A stretch of DNA of 64,000 nucleotides. Origin: Micropterix aruncella. Lineage: Eukaryota > Arthropoda > Insecta > Lepidoptera > Micropterigidae. Positions 44,801 through 50,000 of this stretch are shown here, in pieces. Position 1 is the first letter of the stretch, and each line of letters begins with the position of its first letter. The translations under genes were made by a program, and so were the position numbers. The notes below the pieces were generated by a model that was given only the letters and a program-made list of their open reading frames with translations, had not been told where the DNA came from and did no database searches. The stretch covers positions 30,653,458-30,717,457 of the forward strand of contig OX155952.1 in assembly GCA_944548615.1 (NCBI GenBank), written 5' to 3'.

Positions 44801-45480
44801 AAAATAACTTCCCTTTTTGTTAGTGACTATACAGGTTAGTCCCTCTATTGTGTAACACTTTCTGATTCATTTTACTTTTTTGTCAGTACTAAGCTTTATC
44901 ATTTTACTTTGAATTTATATAACATTGCTTTGAAAACACTAAATCTGGCTTCTTATTGGATTTGCACCTCGTGTGAAAGTACTAATTAATAAAAGGACTA
45001 TTCGGTTAGATATTTTTTTTGTTATTGAATTTTTTTGATACTTGTTGCAGCTTTTCGGACAAGATGATCCGTTTTACGGTCTGACGATGACTAATGAGGA
45101 ACAGCAGAATTTGAGCAAGCAGCTGAGAGGGGAAAAGGAGGACTCTAACGGTAATTGAGATTCTTAAATAATCCTGCAAATTTCACAATTAATCATCTGA
45201 CGAAAGAACTTATTAACCCGGAAGACCCTGCAAGGGCTTTTCAAATCAGAAAAAGGTTTTTGAAGTTTCATATTTCTTTCCGACAGGAGGAGAATCTTCA
45301 GGGCAGTTGATGTGGTATCCGCAAACCTCGCAGGGATTGGATTTTGGCGATATGAACCTGATAGACGACGTACAGTCCTTGGACAATATTTCAATCCCTC
45401 TGTCGCCTCTCGTCGATGAGTCCGTGTTGAACACTCCTCAGGTCGAATTGGCATCACCATCCTATACTCCTAACACGTAG
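17881..45480 (+). CDS. Hsf: Heat-shock transcription factor (Hsf)
   Basis: Master activator of heat-shock genes; trimerises on stress and binds nGAAn arrays in the nucleus. Coding exons: 17881-17985, 18104-18547, 28463-28657, 30444-30669, 30990-31584, 41430-41655, 45051-45150, 45287-45480 (TAG). They sum to 2085 nt, or 694 residues, close to Drosophila HSF. The start ATG follows an in-frame TAG at 17854. Domains in order: the winged-helix DNA-binding domain from VPAFLTKLLQLV through HNNMASFIRQLNMYGFHKV to HPCFMRGRSNLL (residues ~11-115); the HR-A/B coiled coil (ENETLWREVAILRQKH...LIQFLMSLVQ, ~130-195); an acidic regulatory stretch (FTEEDEDEELDDSE); an HR-C-like segment with DHLDSMQTDLDNLRELL; and a C-terminal activation region. 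Introns 2 (9.9 kb) and 5 (9.8 kb) are packed with transposons. Identity is secure. Confidence 0.95.
18838..19003. mobile_element. 166-bp palindromic (foldback) MITE in Hsf intron 2
   Basis: It begins GGATAAAAAACGAATTTCCC and ends with the complement. The two arms share GTTT...ACACCCGGCGTTTCGG and meet at a palindromic centre around CTACCACAGTCTACC. Related single arms occur at 12425-12550 and 25988-26075. It directly abuts the R2-like 3' tail at 19004. Confidence 0.75.
19004..19110 (+). mobile_element. R2-like LINE 3' tail (short, truncated copy)
   Basis: Matches the 3' UTR of the intact elements at 32.1/35.7 kb in plus orientation (AGTCCGGAATCCACTGCTCA and GATGGGCCTGACTTCGGTCG). It ends at CAGCTCCGTTATTTTA. 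Only the last ~100 bp of the element is present. Confidence 0.8.
19870..20047 (+). mobile_element. CR1/Jockey-like LINE C-terminal remnant
   Basis: Translation includes HLKGLSLKLASVSFKNHPMK and HFYSNRVANKWNTLLSKEI, the tail of CR1/Jockey-type RT proteins (F..SNRV.N.WN.L). It is cut at its 3' end by a TTAA MITE inserted at 20048. Confidence 0.7.
20048..20314. mobile_element. piggyBac-like MITE, family A, copy 1
   Basis: The left end is TTAACCCTTCAGGCCTCGGC. The right end is a degraded complement (CGGGGCCTGAGGAATTG). The interior matches the copies at 28966, 29477 and 49169, including GGCCGATATCGGCC. It landed in a LINE remnant. Confidence 0.8.
20315..21124. other. Hsf intron 2, nothing recognised
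   Basis: AT-rich intronic sequence with no supported element or exon. Confidence 0.5.
21125..21420 (-). mobile_element. CR1/Jockey-like LINE C-terminal remnant
   Basis: Minus-strand translation gives MNTNTHLRHLKLQL and then SSRVVNEWNALSSEVISAKS and VNDFKN. This is the same protein tail as at 19870, with stops and a frameshift. From 21421 to 22044 only AT-rich sequence was seen. Confidence 0.7.
22045..22205 (+). mobile_element. R2-like LINE fragment, left of the nested transposon
   Basis: Matches the region between the CCHC knuckle and the endonuclease of the intact elements (ACAAAGTCCTTGCTGTTATT through GGCTCTAAAGGCAAAAAACA) in plus orientation. It continues across the inserted transposon at 25686. 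Confidence 0.85.
22206..22735. repeat. Left long terminal inverted repeat of the nuclease transposon
   Basis: Matches 25160-25685 in inverted orientation over most of its length, with small indels and a length-variable G tract (near 22336-22350). Confidence 0.8.
23199..25100 (-). pseudogene. Decayed PIN/XPG-like nuclease protein with Cys-rich C-terminus (transposon-encoded)
   Basis: Minus-strand open blocks are separated by frameshifts and stops: about 25100-24261, 24102-23713 and 23534-23199. They follow the order of a protein family widespread in animal genomes. First comes a region ending YENQTCSPSLSSMGS and IFDGAALVHSHPP. Next is a nuclease-like core with EEADGRIILHAKDMA, HTVDSDIVIIA, LWISFGTGKHHSYIP and GCDTVSEFYSKGK; the acidic E and D positions recall FEN1/XPG active sites. 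Last come IPPTRDALRMSTLKAAYQAG and a Cys cluster (CGCKNSCRSRCSCRREG). The copy is broken, so it is not expected to act. The family is recognised by pattern only; the Academ-like assignment is inference. Confidence 0.7.
25160..25685. repeat. Right long terminal inverted repeat of the nuclease transposon
   Basis: Inverted partner of 22206-22735. It ends GGACTGCGACTA immediately before the duplicated ata target and the resumed LINE sequence. Confidence 0.8.
25686..25800. mobile_element. R2-like LINE fragments right of the nested transposon (rearranged)
   Basis: 25686-25728 continues the plus-oriented LINE (ATCGAGAAAGCTTCAGATTG, then the TGGATTCTGGAGGTCGATTC block). It then joins abruptly to a minus-oriented piece of the same family (GCGGGCTTGTAGATCATTTG, about 25728-25797). 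This is an inversion-type junction inside the copy. Confidence 0.7.
25988..26075. repeat. Dispersed repeat end (GGATAAAAAACG family), copy 3
   Basis: AATAGGATAGAAAACGAATT followed by GCACCCGACGTTTCGGTGACGTTGCAGCC matches the arms at 12425 and 18838. Only one arm is present. From 26076 to 26955 no other feature is supported. Confidence 0.6.
26960..27225 (+). mobile_element. mariner/Tc1-type transposase C-terminal remnant
   Basis: Frames include a LGYLKSRVYTNNPK segment, LKANIREEMAA, YRRVFKNFHTHLEECQNRD and CHLEDIIFK. This matches the end of a common insect transposase family (W.PRSPDL.PLDFFLWG.LKS.VY...P). Stops and shifts are present. It lies in Hsf intron 2. Confidence 0.65.
27445..27730. 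mobile_element. TA-flanked MITE with ~55-bp TIRs
   Basis: CACCTTGGAATTTAAATTGT at the left and the complement of CACCTGGAATTTAAATCGCG at the right, each next to TA. The TIRs continue through GGTGATTCTA...CCCA. This mariner-like MITE is 286 bp with an AT-rich core. Confidence 0.75.
28004..28233. mobile_element. piggyBac-like MITE, family D
   Basis: It begins TTAACCCTCCAACGGCGGG and ends CCGCGATTGGAGGGTTAA. It is 230 bp including both TTAA targets, with no coding content. It sits 230 bp upstream of Hsf exon 3. Confidence 0.8.
28966..29161. mobile_element. piggyBac-like MITE, family A, copy 2 (internally deleted)
   Basis: TTAACCCCTAGAGCCCCAAT at the left and GAGGCCTGGTTAA at the right. Relative to copy 3 it lacks about 60 bp near the right end. 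The LINE sequence continues cleanly on both sides, with TTAA as the duplicated target. Confidence 0.8.
29477..29733. mobile_element. piggyBac-like MITE, family A, copy 3
   Basis: TTAACCCCTAGAGCCCCAAT to GAGGCCTGAAGGGTTAA, 257 bp. It interrupts the LINE codons for GSKGKK. Removing one TTAA plus the element restores GGCTCTTAAGGCAAAAAACA. Confidence 0.85.
31741..32061. mobile_element. Foldback MITE, family C, copy 1 (split by later insertion)
   Basis: The left end is ACAGGATGAGCTTTAATTAA, followed by CCGGCATCCTTGAAGG and GGTGAATCAGTATGAG. The right arm mirrors this (CTCATACTGATTCACCCCCT...GGATGC) and continues after the nested element at 39536-39544 (AACTCACCC). The centre is the palindrome GCTAATATTG/TTATTAGCGATATTTTAC flanked by GCGCCATTTAGCGG (31872-31885) and CTGCTAGATGGCGC (31931-31944). 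It lies in Hsf intron 5. Confidence 0.8.
32240..35308 (-). CDS. R2-like retrotransposon polyprotein (RT + restriction-like endonuclease), copy 1
   Basis: 1022 residues from the first Met, uninterrupted. The enzyme would nick target DNA and reverse-transcribe element RNA at the nick (R2-type target-primed reverse transcription, family knowledge). Seen: RT domain with GPDGIPYLVYKKCP (~245), KVPVCTGPKDARPIAL (~290), KGFMRGVSGCLEHN (~340), CWLDLENAFGSVRHSL, GLFQGCCLSPTIFN and the catalytic FADD (in SSCLAFADDLTF, ~475). Next is a CCHC knuckle C-x2-C-x8-H-x4-C (CPLCSNTPCTARHILAGC). Last is an endonuclease core R-P-D-x12-E with a downstream K. The frame stays open upstream of the Met through a zinc finger (35309-35655), so the real start is probably further 5'. 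It differs from copy 2 at two residues. Confidence 0.93.
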   Translation of the reverse strand: MSLDSTSARSLSPDRSPLPAQIVSFPPLKFPSLAKEDWEFHNNNLTSILDHSVNRNAPASVQLSSFQVAVHEYFSGVYPKSTHVDPVHRENAFKAKLRRQKRLLRRQLREAKKAGDKALCHNFSRAYRSILKLIQSVATQNDKRKAAFLKSKEEARFDKNRLNYSKTVLSAAKGKIQIPEDMATEYFSTTYEDPMRLHNYSPPPGITPPPLPTVAFASQPPSLDEILNQVKRKPSGSTPGPDGIPYLVYKKCPCLLQYLGSIFRNIWNSGVVPQNFGRATVILIPKVPVCTGPKDARPIALTDTVAKIFFSIVHTRMSEFMHRNEYLGVSVQKGFMRGVSGCLEHNSLLAAAIKDARQHERQINVCWLDLENAFGSVRHSLLHFALRWYNFPPVVRDIVASYYNCLTFHVKTQEWTTRSIPYSIGLFQGCCLSPTIFNIVFNILLESLTQFDKKWGYRFKTDGQYTSSCLAFADDLTFITRSPKQLSLLLQKVELFCDWSGCIKVKPSKCFCLGLARMGTKFTSYDPKLVYKGSNISLIDPNNHFKFLGRKITHQGKDVSGDHVIEHFKSCLAKIDALLISGPRKAWIYDNYLTSHLSWPFLIYDFTKTQLSRLDALVTASLKSWLSLAKPADPSTLFRSKQNFGLALKLPSLLYANSRITKNSILCNSKDPAISKHVISGRSDSNDLQARVDFHKKFLTGISQNGTGLGYGSTTTSDVDLKKSLLRGDYDSKSMAHAIGLQCQNDWTTIGDFCIPPPMHWKVMLYDWTPEMLKFYLNAFQHTLPDPSNLARWSFAEDSSCPLCSNTPCTARHILAGCKVALDQGRYTYRHDKVLAVIREVISLSVARANKGLTVSSKPPIQFVRDGSKGKKHLTTKPFSIIEKATDWILEVDSVSKQYKFPESLGCTALRPDITLYSLSRKVALIVELTVPWESNIPKDHEYKLNKYHDLANAVTRNGFTVHLHAVEVGARGLPAKSLFHLFKDLGLSRKIINSFLEKLSKTAICASQILWLRRGSEWVAR
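35309..35655 (-). other. In-frame 5' extension of copy 1 ORF with C2H2 zinc finger
   Basis: The reading frame runs open upstream of the first ATG to a TGA at 35656-35658. It encodes a basic segment (IKQKRKKRKYAPKRPI) and one C-x2-C-x12-H-x3-H finger, CPICGKQYKRLAWLKKHIAGH minus its last residue, at about 35380-35440. An N-terminal finger is typical of R2-clade proteins, which often lack a conventional start codon (family knowledge). Confidence 0.8.
35630..35679. repeat. 50-bp linker between tandem LINE copies
   Basis: Present 5' of copy 1 but absent from the 5' end of copy 2, which stops at 39223. On the minus strand it holds CCTGATCATCAGG and a hairpin ACAAC...GTTGT around GAAAG. It may be the true 5' end of a full-length element or sequence added at the junction. 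Confidence 0.6.
35834..38902 (-). CDS. R2-like retrotransposon polyprotein, copy 2
   Basis: 1022 residues from the first Met, uninterrupted. Domain order is identical to copy 1: RT with FADD, CCHC knuckle, restriction-like endonuclease. Two replacements were noticed against copy 1: KNRF for KNRL (~residue 161) and SKQN for SKQY (~905). As in copy 1, the frame is open upstream through the C2H2 finger (about 38974-39034) with no earlier ATG required. Two intact near-identical ORFs imply very recent insertion or duplication. Confidence 0.93.
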   Translation of the reverse strand: MSLDSTSARSLSPDRSPLPAQIVSFPPLKFPSLAKEDWEFHNNNLTSILDHSVNRNAPASVQLSSFQVAVHEYFSGVYPKSTHVDPVHRENAFKAKLRRQKRLLRRQLREAKKAGDKALCHNFSRAYRSILKLIQSVATQNDKRKAAFLKSKEEARFDKNRFNYSKTVLSAAKGKIQIPEDMATEYFSTTYEDPMRLHNYSPPPGITPPPLPTVAFASQPPSLDEILNQVKRKPSGSTPGPDGIPYLVYKKCPCLLQYLGSIFRNIWNSGVVPQNFGRATVILIPKVPVCTGPKDARPIALTDTVAKIFFSIVHTRMSEFMHRNEYLGVSVQKGFMRGVSGCLEHNSLLAAAIKDARQHERQINVCWLDLENAFGSVRHSLLHFALRWYNFPPVVRDIVASYYNCLTFHVKTQEWTTRSIPYSIGLFQGCCLSPTIFNIVFNILLESLTQFDKKWGYRFKTDGQYTSSCLAFADDLTFITRSPKQLSLLLQKVELFCDWSGCIKVKPSKCFCLGLARMGTKFTSYDPKLVYKGSNISLIDPNNHFKFLGRKITHQGKDVSGDHVIEHFKSCLAKIDALLISGPRKAWIYDNYLTSHLSWPFLIYDFTKTQLSRLDALVTASLKSWLSLAKPADPSTLFRSKQNFGLALKLPSLLYANSRITKNSILCNSKDPAISKHVISGRSDSNDLQARVDFHKKFLTGISQNGTGLGYGSTTTSDVDLKKSLLRGDYDSKSMAHAIGLQCQNDWTTIGDFCIPPPMHWKVMLYDWTPEMLKFYLNAFQHTLPDPSNLARWSFAEDSSCPLCSNTPCTARHILAGCKVALDQGRYTYRHDKVLAVIREVISLSVARANKGLTVSSKPPIQFVRDGSKGKKHLTTKPFSIIEKATDWILEVDSVSKQNKFPESLGCTALRPDITLYSLSRKVALIVELTVPWESNIPKDHEYKLNKYHDLANAVTRNGFTVHLHAVEVGARGLPAKSLFHLFKDLGLSRKIINSFLEKLSKTAICASQILWLRRGSEWVAR
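38903..39223 (-). other. In-frame 5' extension of copy 2 ORF with C2H2 zinc finger
   Basis: Same basic stretch and C-x2-C-x12-H-x3-H finger as in copy 1. The frame stays open to the 5' junction at 39223, so the start codon, if any, is not an upstream ATG inside the element. Confidence 0.75.
39567..39911. mobile_element. Foldback MITE, family C, copy 2
   Basis: From ACAGGATGAGTTTGTAATTA to the complement AATTAAAAACTCATCTGT. Its interior is related to copy 1 (GCTAATATTTTTACTAGTGA in the centre), but the CTCF-like motif is damaged on the left and missing on the right. It lies only ~20 bp from the end of the copy 1 remainder. Confidence 0.75.
39962..40223 (-). mobile_element. mariner/Tc1-type transposase C-terminal remnant
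   Basis: Minus-strand frames give DVNWPPRSCDLTLLDFTLWG, then FLKSQVYANKPQSTDALKVN and, after one frameshift, VIENCTSGSMRKLRYPEEEN before a stop. It is the same transposase type as the remnant at 26960. From 40224 to 40590 nothing else is recognised. Confidence 0.7.
40591..40914. mobile_element. piggyBac-like MITE, family B, copy 1
   Basis: TTAACCCTTGGAGTAAATGG to CATACTCAACGGGTTAA, 324 bp. It contains a duplicated ~60-bp block with GGTCGTATCATACTCAACGG. The reverse-oriented copy at 43305 shares the whole body. From 40915 to 41429 only intron is seen, with a lone ACTAGATGGCGC at 40991-41002. Confidence 0.85.
41656..42154. other. Hsf intron 6, left part, nothing recognised
   Basis: AT-rich sequence with no supported element or exon. 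Confidence 0.5.
42155..42465. mobile_element. Degenerate pogo/Tigger-like MITE
   Basis: CAGTAAAACATACTTATCCA at the left and the complement of CAGTAGAATACTGATTATTC at the right, with CGGATAATCGATG inside. It is a diverged relative of the element at 4815-5152. Confidence 0.65.
43305..43617. mobile_element. piggyBac-like MITE, family B, copy 2
   Basis: TTAACCCGTTGAGTATGATA to TTTACTCCAAGGGTTAA, 313 bp. It is the reverse orientation of the copy at 40591. It was inserted in the R2-like copy where the family consensus reads CATTGAAGG. Confidence 0.85.
43614..43846. mobile_element. Possible second TTAA element abutting family B
   Basis: Starts at the shared TTAA with TTAACCCCTGGGTGGCCACG and ends at a TTAA after which LINE sequence resumes. 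No matching right terminal repeat was found, so it may be a partial or decayed piggyBac-like element. Confidence 0.45.
44066..45050. other. Hsf intron 6, right part, nothing recognised
   Basis: No exon, TIR or RNA gene could be supported between the LINE copy and Hsf exon 7. Confidence 0.5.
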
Positions 45481-45605
45481 TTTCCTGTTCTGAAGAGCGA
45501 GAGAACGCCTTGCTAAGTTTTAATTTACTGTACGCGTGGCTACTTCATTATTATATAGTCCCGTAACACTAGTAATCTTTGCGAAGAACAAACCGTCGTA
45601 TTTTC

Positions 45606-45611
45606 AATAAA
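45606..45611 (+). promoter_or_regulatory. Hsf: Hsf polyadenylation signal
   Basis: AATAAA 126 bp after the stop codon. Another AATAAA at 45905 could give a longer 3' UTR. The 1.6 kb to the convergent F-box gene holds no other recognised feature. Confidence 0.6.
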
Positions 45612-47068
45612 CACAGCATTTTATGTTTTGGTGGGTCAATGCATATATTATTAAACATACATTAAAATGTATAATTTTAGATTTTGAACAAAAGTTTTGT
45701 GTAGCGTAGTACAGTTTTTTCGGTGACAGTTTTGTTTAATACTAAAACCTAGTTTAGAAACTAAAATTGTCACAGTTTTGCTTTTATTAATTTGTTTAAT
45801 ATTTTTAACAGATCTACAGAATTTGTGTGATCCAATTTTCTGAGACACCTCTGTGGCCGCATAAATGTACTGAGAAGGTCCCGAATCATGATGTTTATGT
45901 TGTAAATAAATATAAAATTGTTTTCGAAATACAGATTTTTATTCTTTCATTCCAATATAAATTATATCACAATTGTTATTACTTGTCAATATTGTAGGAT
46001 GGATGACTACTTCCCTCTGTTACAAATATTAGTCCATTACAAACCAATTTTAGACAGTGAGTTAACAAAATAAACTAATTCATAGTAAATGTATTCCTTC
46101 ATAAAAAAATGCATCTTTGTCAACGTTAAAATAATAAAACCTATCAATAATAATAAGAATAGATTAATTCATAAAATACAACATAATAATCAAAATATGT
46201 AGGTAGTCTATTTCACAAGCCAATAATAAAACAATTTCAGTCTCATAATCCGATTAGGCATATAAACAATTAAAAATAAATTTCTAGAATACTGTTAGTA
46301 AAATGGCAATAATAAAACTTCTAAAATAAACTTAAAACAGTCGTCGCCGAAAAAAGGAAAGCGTTGGTATTTGTGGATCATTTAAATCGTCTAACATGTA
46401 CGGCCCTGGTTTTGAAATGAGAAGCGTTGTCAGCATCTGTAGGCTTACCAGCGATGTTGCAGCGTCGTATGAAATATTTCGGCAACTCTGAATATCAAGC
46501 AATCTCAGCGAATTTGTTGAGATTTGATTATCAAAGATGGCGGCTATCGCATCATCTGTTAATTGGCAGCAACCCTAAAAGAGAAATTTAAATAAGTGAT
46601 GCGGTAGGAGACAAGGTTCAAGTCGGAGAAGCATTCTTTAGTATTTAGGTCCCAGATTGCTCTTGCTCTTCCAGTGTAAATTATTATTAGCCATTTTTGT
46701 TCATCGAGGAAAAAGATAATTTACACTAAAAGAGTCAAAACATAGAACCTGTTAGAGCAAGAACGGTAGAACGATTTTGCATTCTAGCTGTTTTACAGCC
46801 CTAAAATGTAGCGAATATTCCAGAAAGTTATAATTTTCGCCAAAACCGCACGGACGATATCTGACGTCGATTGTATAACAGCGAGTGCTTCTTTCATTGT
46901 AATGCACCAGTTAATTAAAAAGAAAGAGAAACAAAAAGAGCGCTGTTGGTGGATGAAAGCTCCAGTGGACAACAGACTAAGAGTTGAAGTATAGAGGGGG
47001 CCCATATGCAGCTATCTCCCTATTCCGCTATAGCTTTCACTCACAGTCCACCTTCGTATTCTCGCAAT
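45612..47068. other. Convergent intergenic spacer Hsf / F-box gene
   Basis: Contains the likely 3' UTRs of both genes. No TIR element, RNA gene or coding frame was supported. Confidence 0.5.
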
Positions 47069-50000
47069 CTATTCTAGTATGTCTTTAAGGTTGGGACCAA
47101 TGTCGAATGAGTTGGTACGGGTGCTAGAAAGACTCACCTTCAACCGAAGACTTCTTAGTCGTGGCAAACCATTCATCACGAGTCTGACGGCACGGTCGTT
47201 CATAAGAGGGCAATCCTCCAGTAACAGGTCTTCTATAGCCGGACAATTCGAGACGACACTCTCGATTCCTTCATCGCTGATGTTTTCCAATTTGCTCACA
47301 TTCAAGATCTTCAACTCCCTAAACTCGAATGATTCTTTTAGTGTAAAATCGCTGATGCGGTTGCAGCCGCTAATGTCCAGCTCTCGAAGGCCTTTTAATC
47401 GCGCTAAAGAATATCCCGGCTTTATCGTAGGAGTTTGCTTCGGTAGTATTTCGCCCACTTTCTTCGTTTCTTTTAGTCTCGCTTTAACCGCCGATGACGG
47501 TCCAATATTCGTGTCTGATTTTGACAGATTGCTAATGGCGTTATACAAACTCGCAACAGAGTCGTTGTCTGGACTCCCCATTCCCGTGAATCCAAAATCA
47601 GTTACGTTTTCGCAGTGACTTAGTCGCAAGACTCGCAGCAGGACAAGATTCTTGCATATGGCTTGAACGGCATGATCCGTCACGGCAATGTAACAGTGGC
47701 CAAGGTCCAGCAATGTTAAATTAGGGATCATAGTTGTTACTACAACTATAAGTCTCTGATCCAAATTGAGATAGCTCATTAATAACTCTGTTAAAGTAAG
47801 ATTCGATTCTCTGCATATTCCATGTTCGACCCCTGTGCTTGTTATGTCTTCATTCGCCGATATATTTAAATATCTTAGTTTTTTTAGTTTATGCAGTTTT
47901 GTGATGCTCATATCAGTTAGAAGGTTGCAGCCTTGGATGTTTAAATGATACAGATTTGGCAAATTCTCACAGATGCAAACTAACGAGTCATCGTTGATGC
48001 GCGTGCACTTCGATAGATTGAGCTCTTTAAGACTTTCTTGACAGCTCAGCGCTTGCATTGCGCTTCTCGATAACTGATCGCACGATTGCAGATGTAGACT
48101 TTCTAACTTTAAGTCCGTTACTTTGCACAACTCCTCAAGACACGCTGAATCGATTAATGTTTTGCTGAACGATATTTTTTTTAGCATTGCAGCTCGCGCT
48201 TTAATAAAATCTAGCACTTTATTGAATGTGAGAACGTTGTCTGAAGGAGGCGATGACCCGTTTTCGCTGCGCGCCGGATAAAACCGTTTATATAGCGCCT
48301 TGTGACAGTTCAAGTGGGTCCCCGAGAGGTACAGTTCTTCGAGCGCCGGCATAAAAGCAACCAACCGAGTGAAGGACGCGTCGGATAAATATTGATTCCC
48401 GATCAAAGTCAACTGTTTAAGCTTTTCCATTCGAAGAGGATGCGCGCTGCCGAACACTTGCCCCGCCATAAACAGGTCCCTGCAGGAGATCACCGACAGC
48501 GACTCCAGATTTGGGCATTCCTTCAAAATATCTAAGAAGACATTTTCCAGAATTTCACACAGCTCAAACGTTAAACTCTGAATATCCCTTCCGAATCTGA
48601 ACCAGAATGGCTGAATCTTATCCGTGACATCCATGTTTTCGAAGCAGTATTTATTGGAGATGTTGTACATGTCGATGAATAGGCACAATGCCGGTGACTT
48701 TTCATCTAGAGGCTTTTTCATGACGTAAACAGTTTTCGAGCAGCGGAATCGCTTGTCGTTTGCAGCTTCATACCAAAGTCGACATACATGGCTTGCGACG
48801 AGTCTGTCAGCAAATGACAGGAACTGGAATACATGCCTTATTATCTGAAAAAAAAAAATATATATTTTTCTCGCATGTTTGTAAGCTGCAACCCTCAATA
48901 TAGTGTTTTTTAAAATTATTAGTACAATGGATGAGCAGCTTAAGCTGACGTGCCCATGTCAAATTACACATATAACTAATGTCAATCACTGAATTTAAGG
49001 AACTTGTCCAATCGGTTTTTGGACTGATTCAGATTCACTGTTTCACTAAATAACTTTCTGCAGTAGCAATTCTAATCGTCCACAACTTGAGATAAAATGT
49101 TTTCGAGGATTTGTCTAAAACGCTGTCCTGGCCAGTTTCCAGAGTGTCCACAAAGATTGGTATTGGCATTAACCCTTCAGGCCTCGGCCCCTCAACTGAT
49201 TGACAAGTTGATGTCCCAAAAAATTTTAGTAAAAATTAGTAAAAAAATTGAATTATGACACTGTCTCACCAAAACATTAATTACTGCCAAACCACGGTAC
49301 TCATAATTAAAATAAAACATAATAACATAATAAAATAAAACAAATTAAGTTAAATTAAAATTAAAACGGGGCCGTAACGCTGAATCTTGTTGTGGCCAAT
49401 ATCGGCCAATCGGGGCCTGAAGGGTTAAGATGGAGTGTGTTAGGGAGACCACTGCAGCTATAATATCATTGTAGCAACTTATATGCCTCGATCAAGTCTC
49501 CATGCTTTCGCCTATCCTGTAGAGTGGGCTTTTGGCGATGATACTTCTTTCTTTTTAGTGATAAAAACAGAGATAATGAAACGGTTAATGAAACGATAAA
49601 CAGACTTGCTGTATGGTTCCAAGTTAATAATCTCATCGAATGTTTCAAAATCTAAAACAATGTGTTTTTCTATACGGCCGTCGAACTCTTAATAATATAG
49701 CAAGTTTCAACGTCAAGAGTTACCTCGTATGTCTCAATTTCCTTAGTCTCAACGTCCCTGAACTATCCATTTTCATCATTTTCTGTTCGTCACTATTTTC
49801 CGTTGGGACGGAAATTAACGGAATTGCATTTGAATTCTGTCTGACGAATGCAATAACAAGACATATATAAGATGTTACATGCACCCGCTTCATAATAGGG
49901 TTGGTAACAAAAGCTTGATGTATGTCTTAAAGATCTTCAGCATTAACTCATTTTTCAGTTTTTAGAAATGTAACGCCTGACAAAGCAACATGGTCGACCT

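Noticed and set aside
48807..48989. Translation start of the F-box gene at the Met codons near 48898 or 48989
   Set aside because: These Mets lie upstream of a good AG acceptor in intron sequence with a poly-Phe run; the 52420-52458 exon rebuilds a proper F-box in frame.
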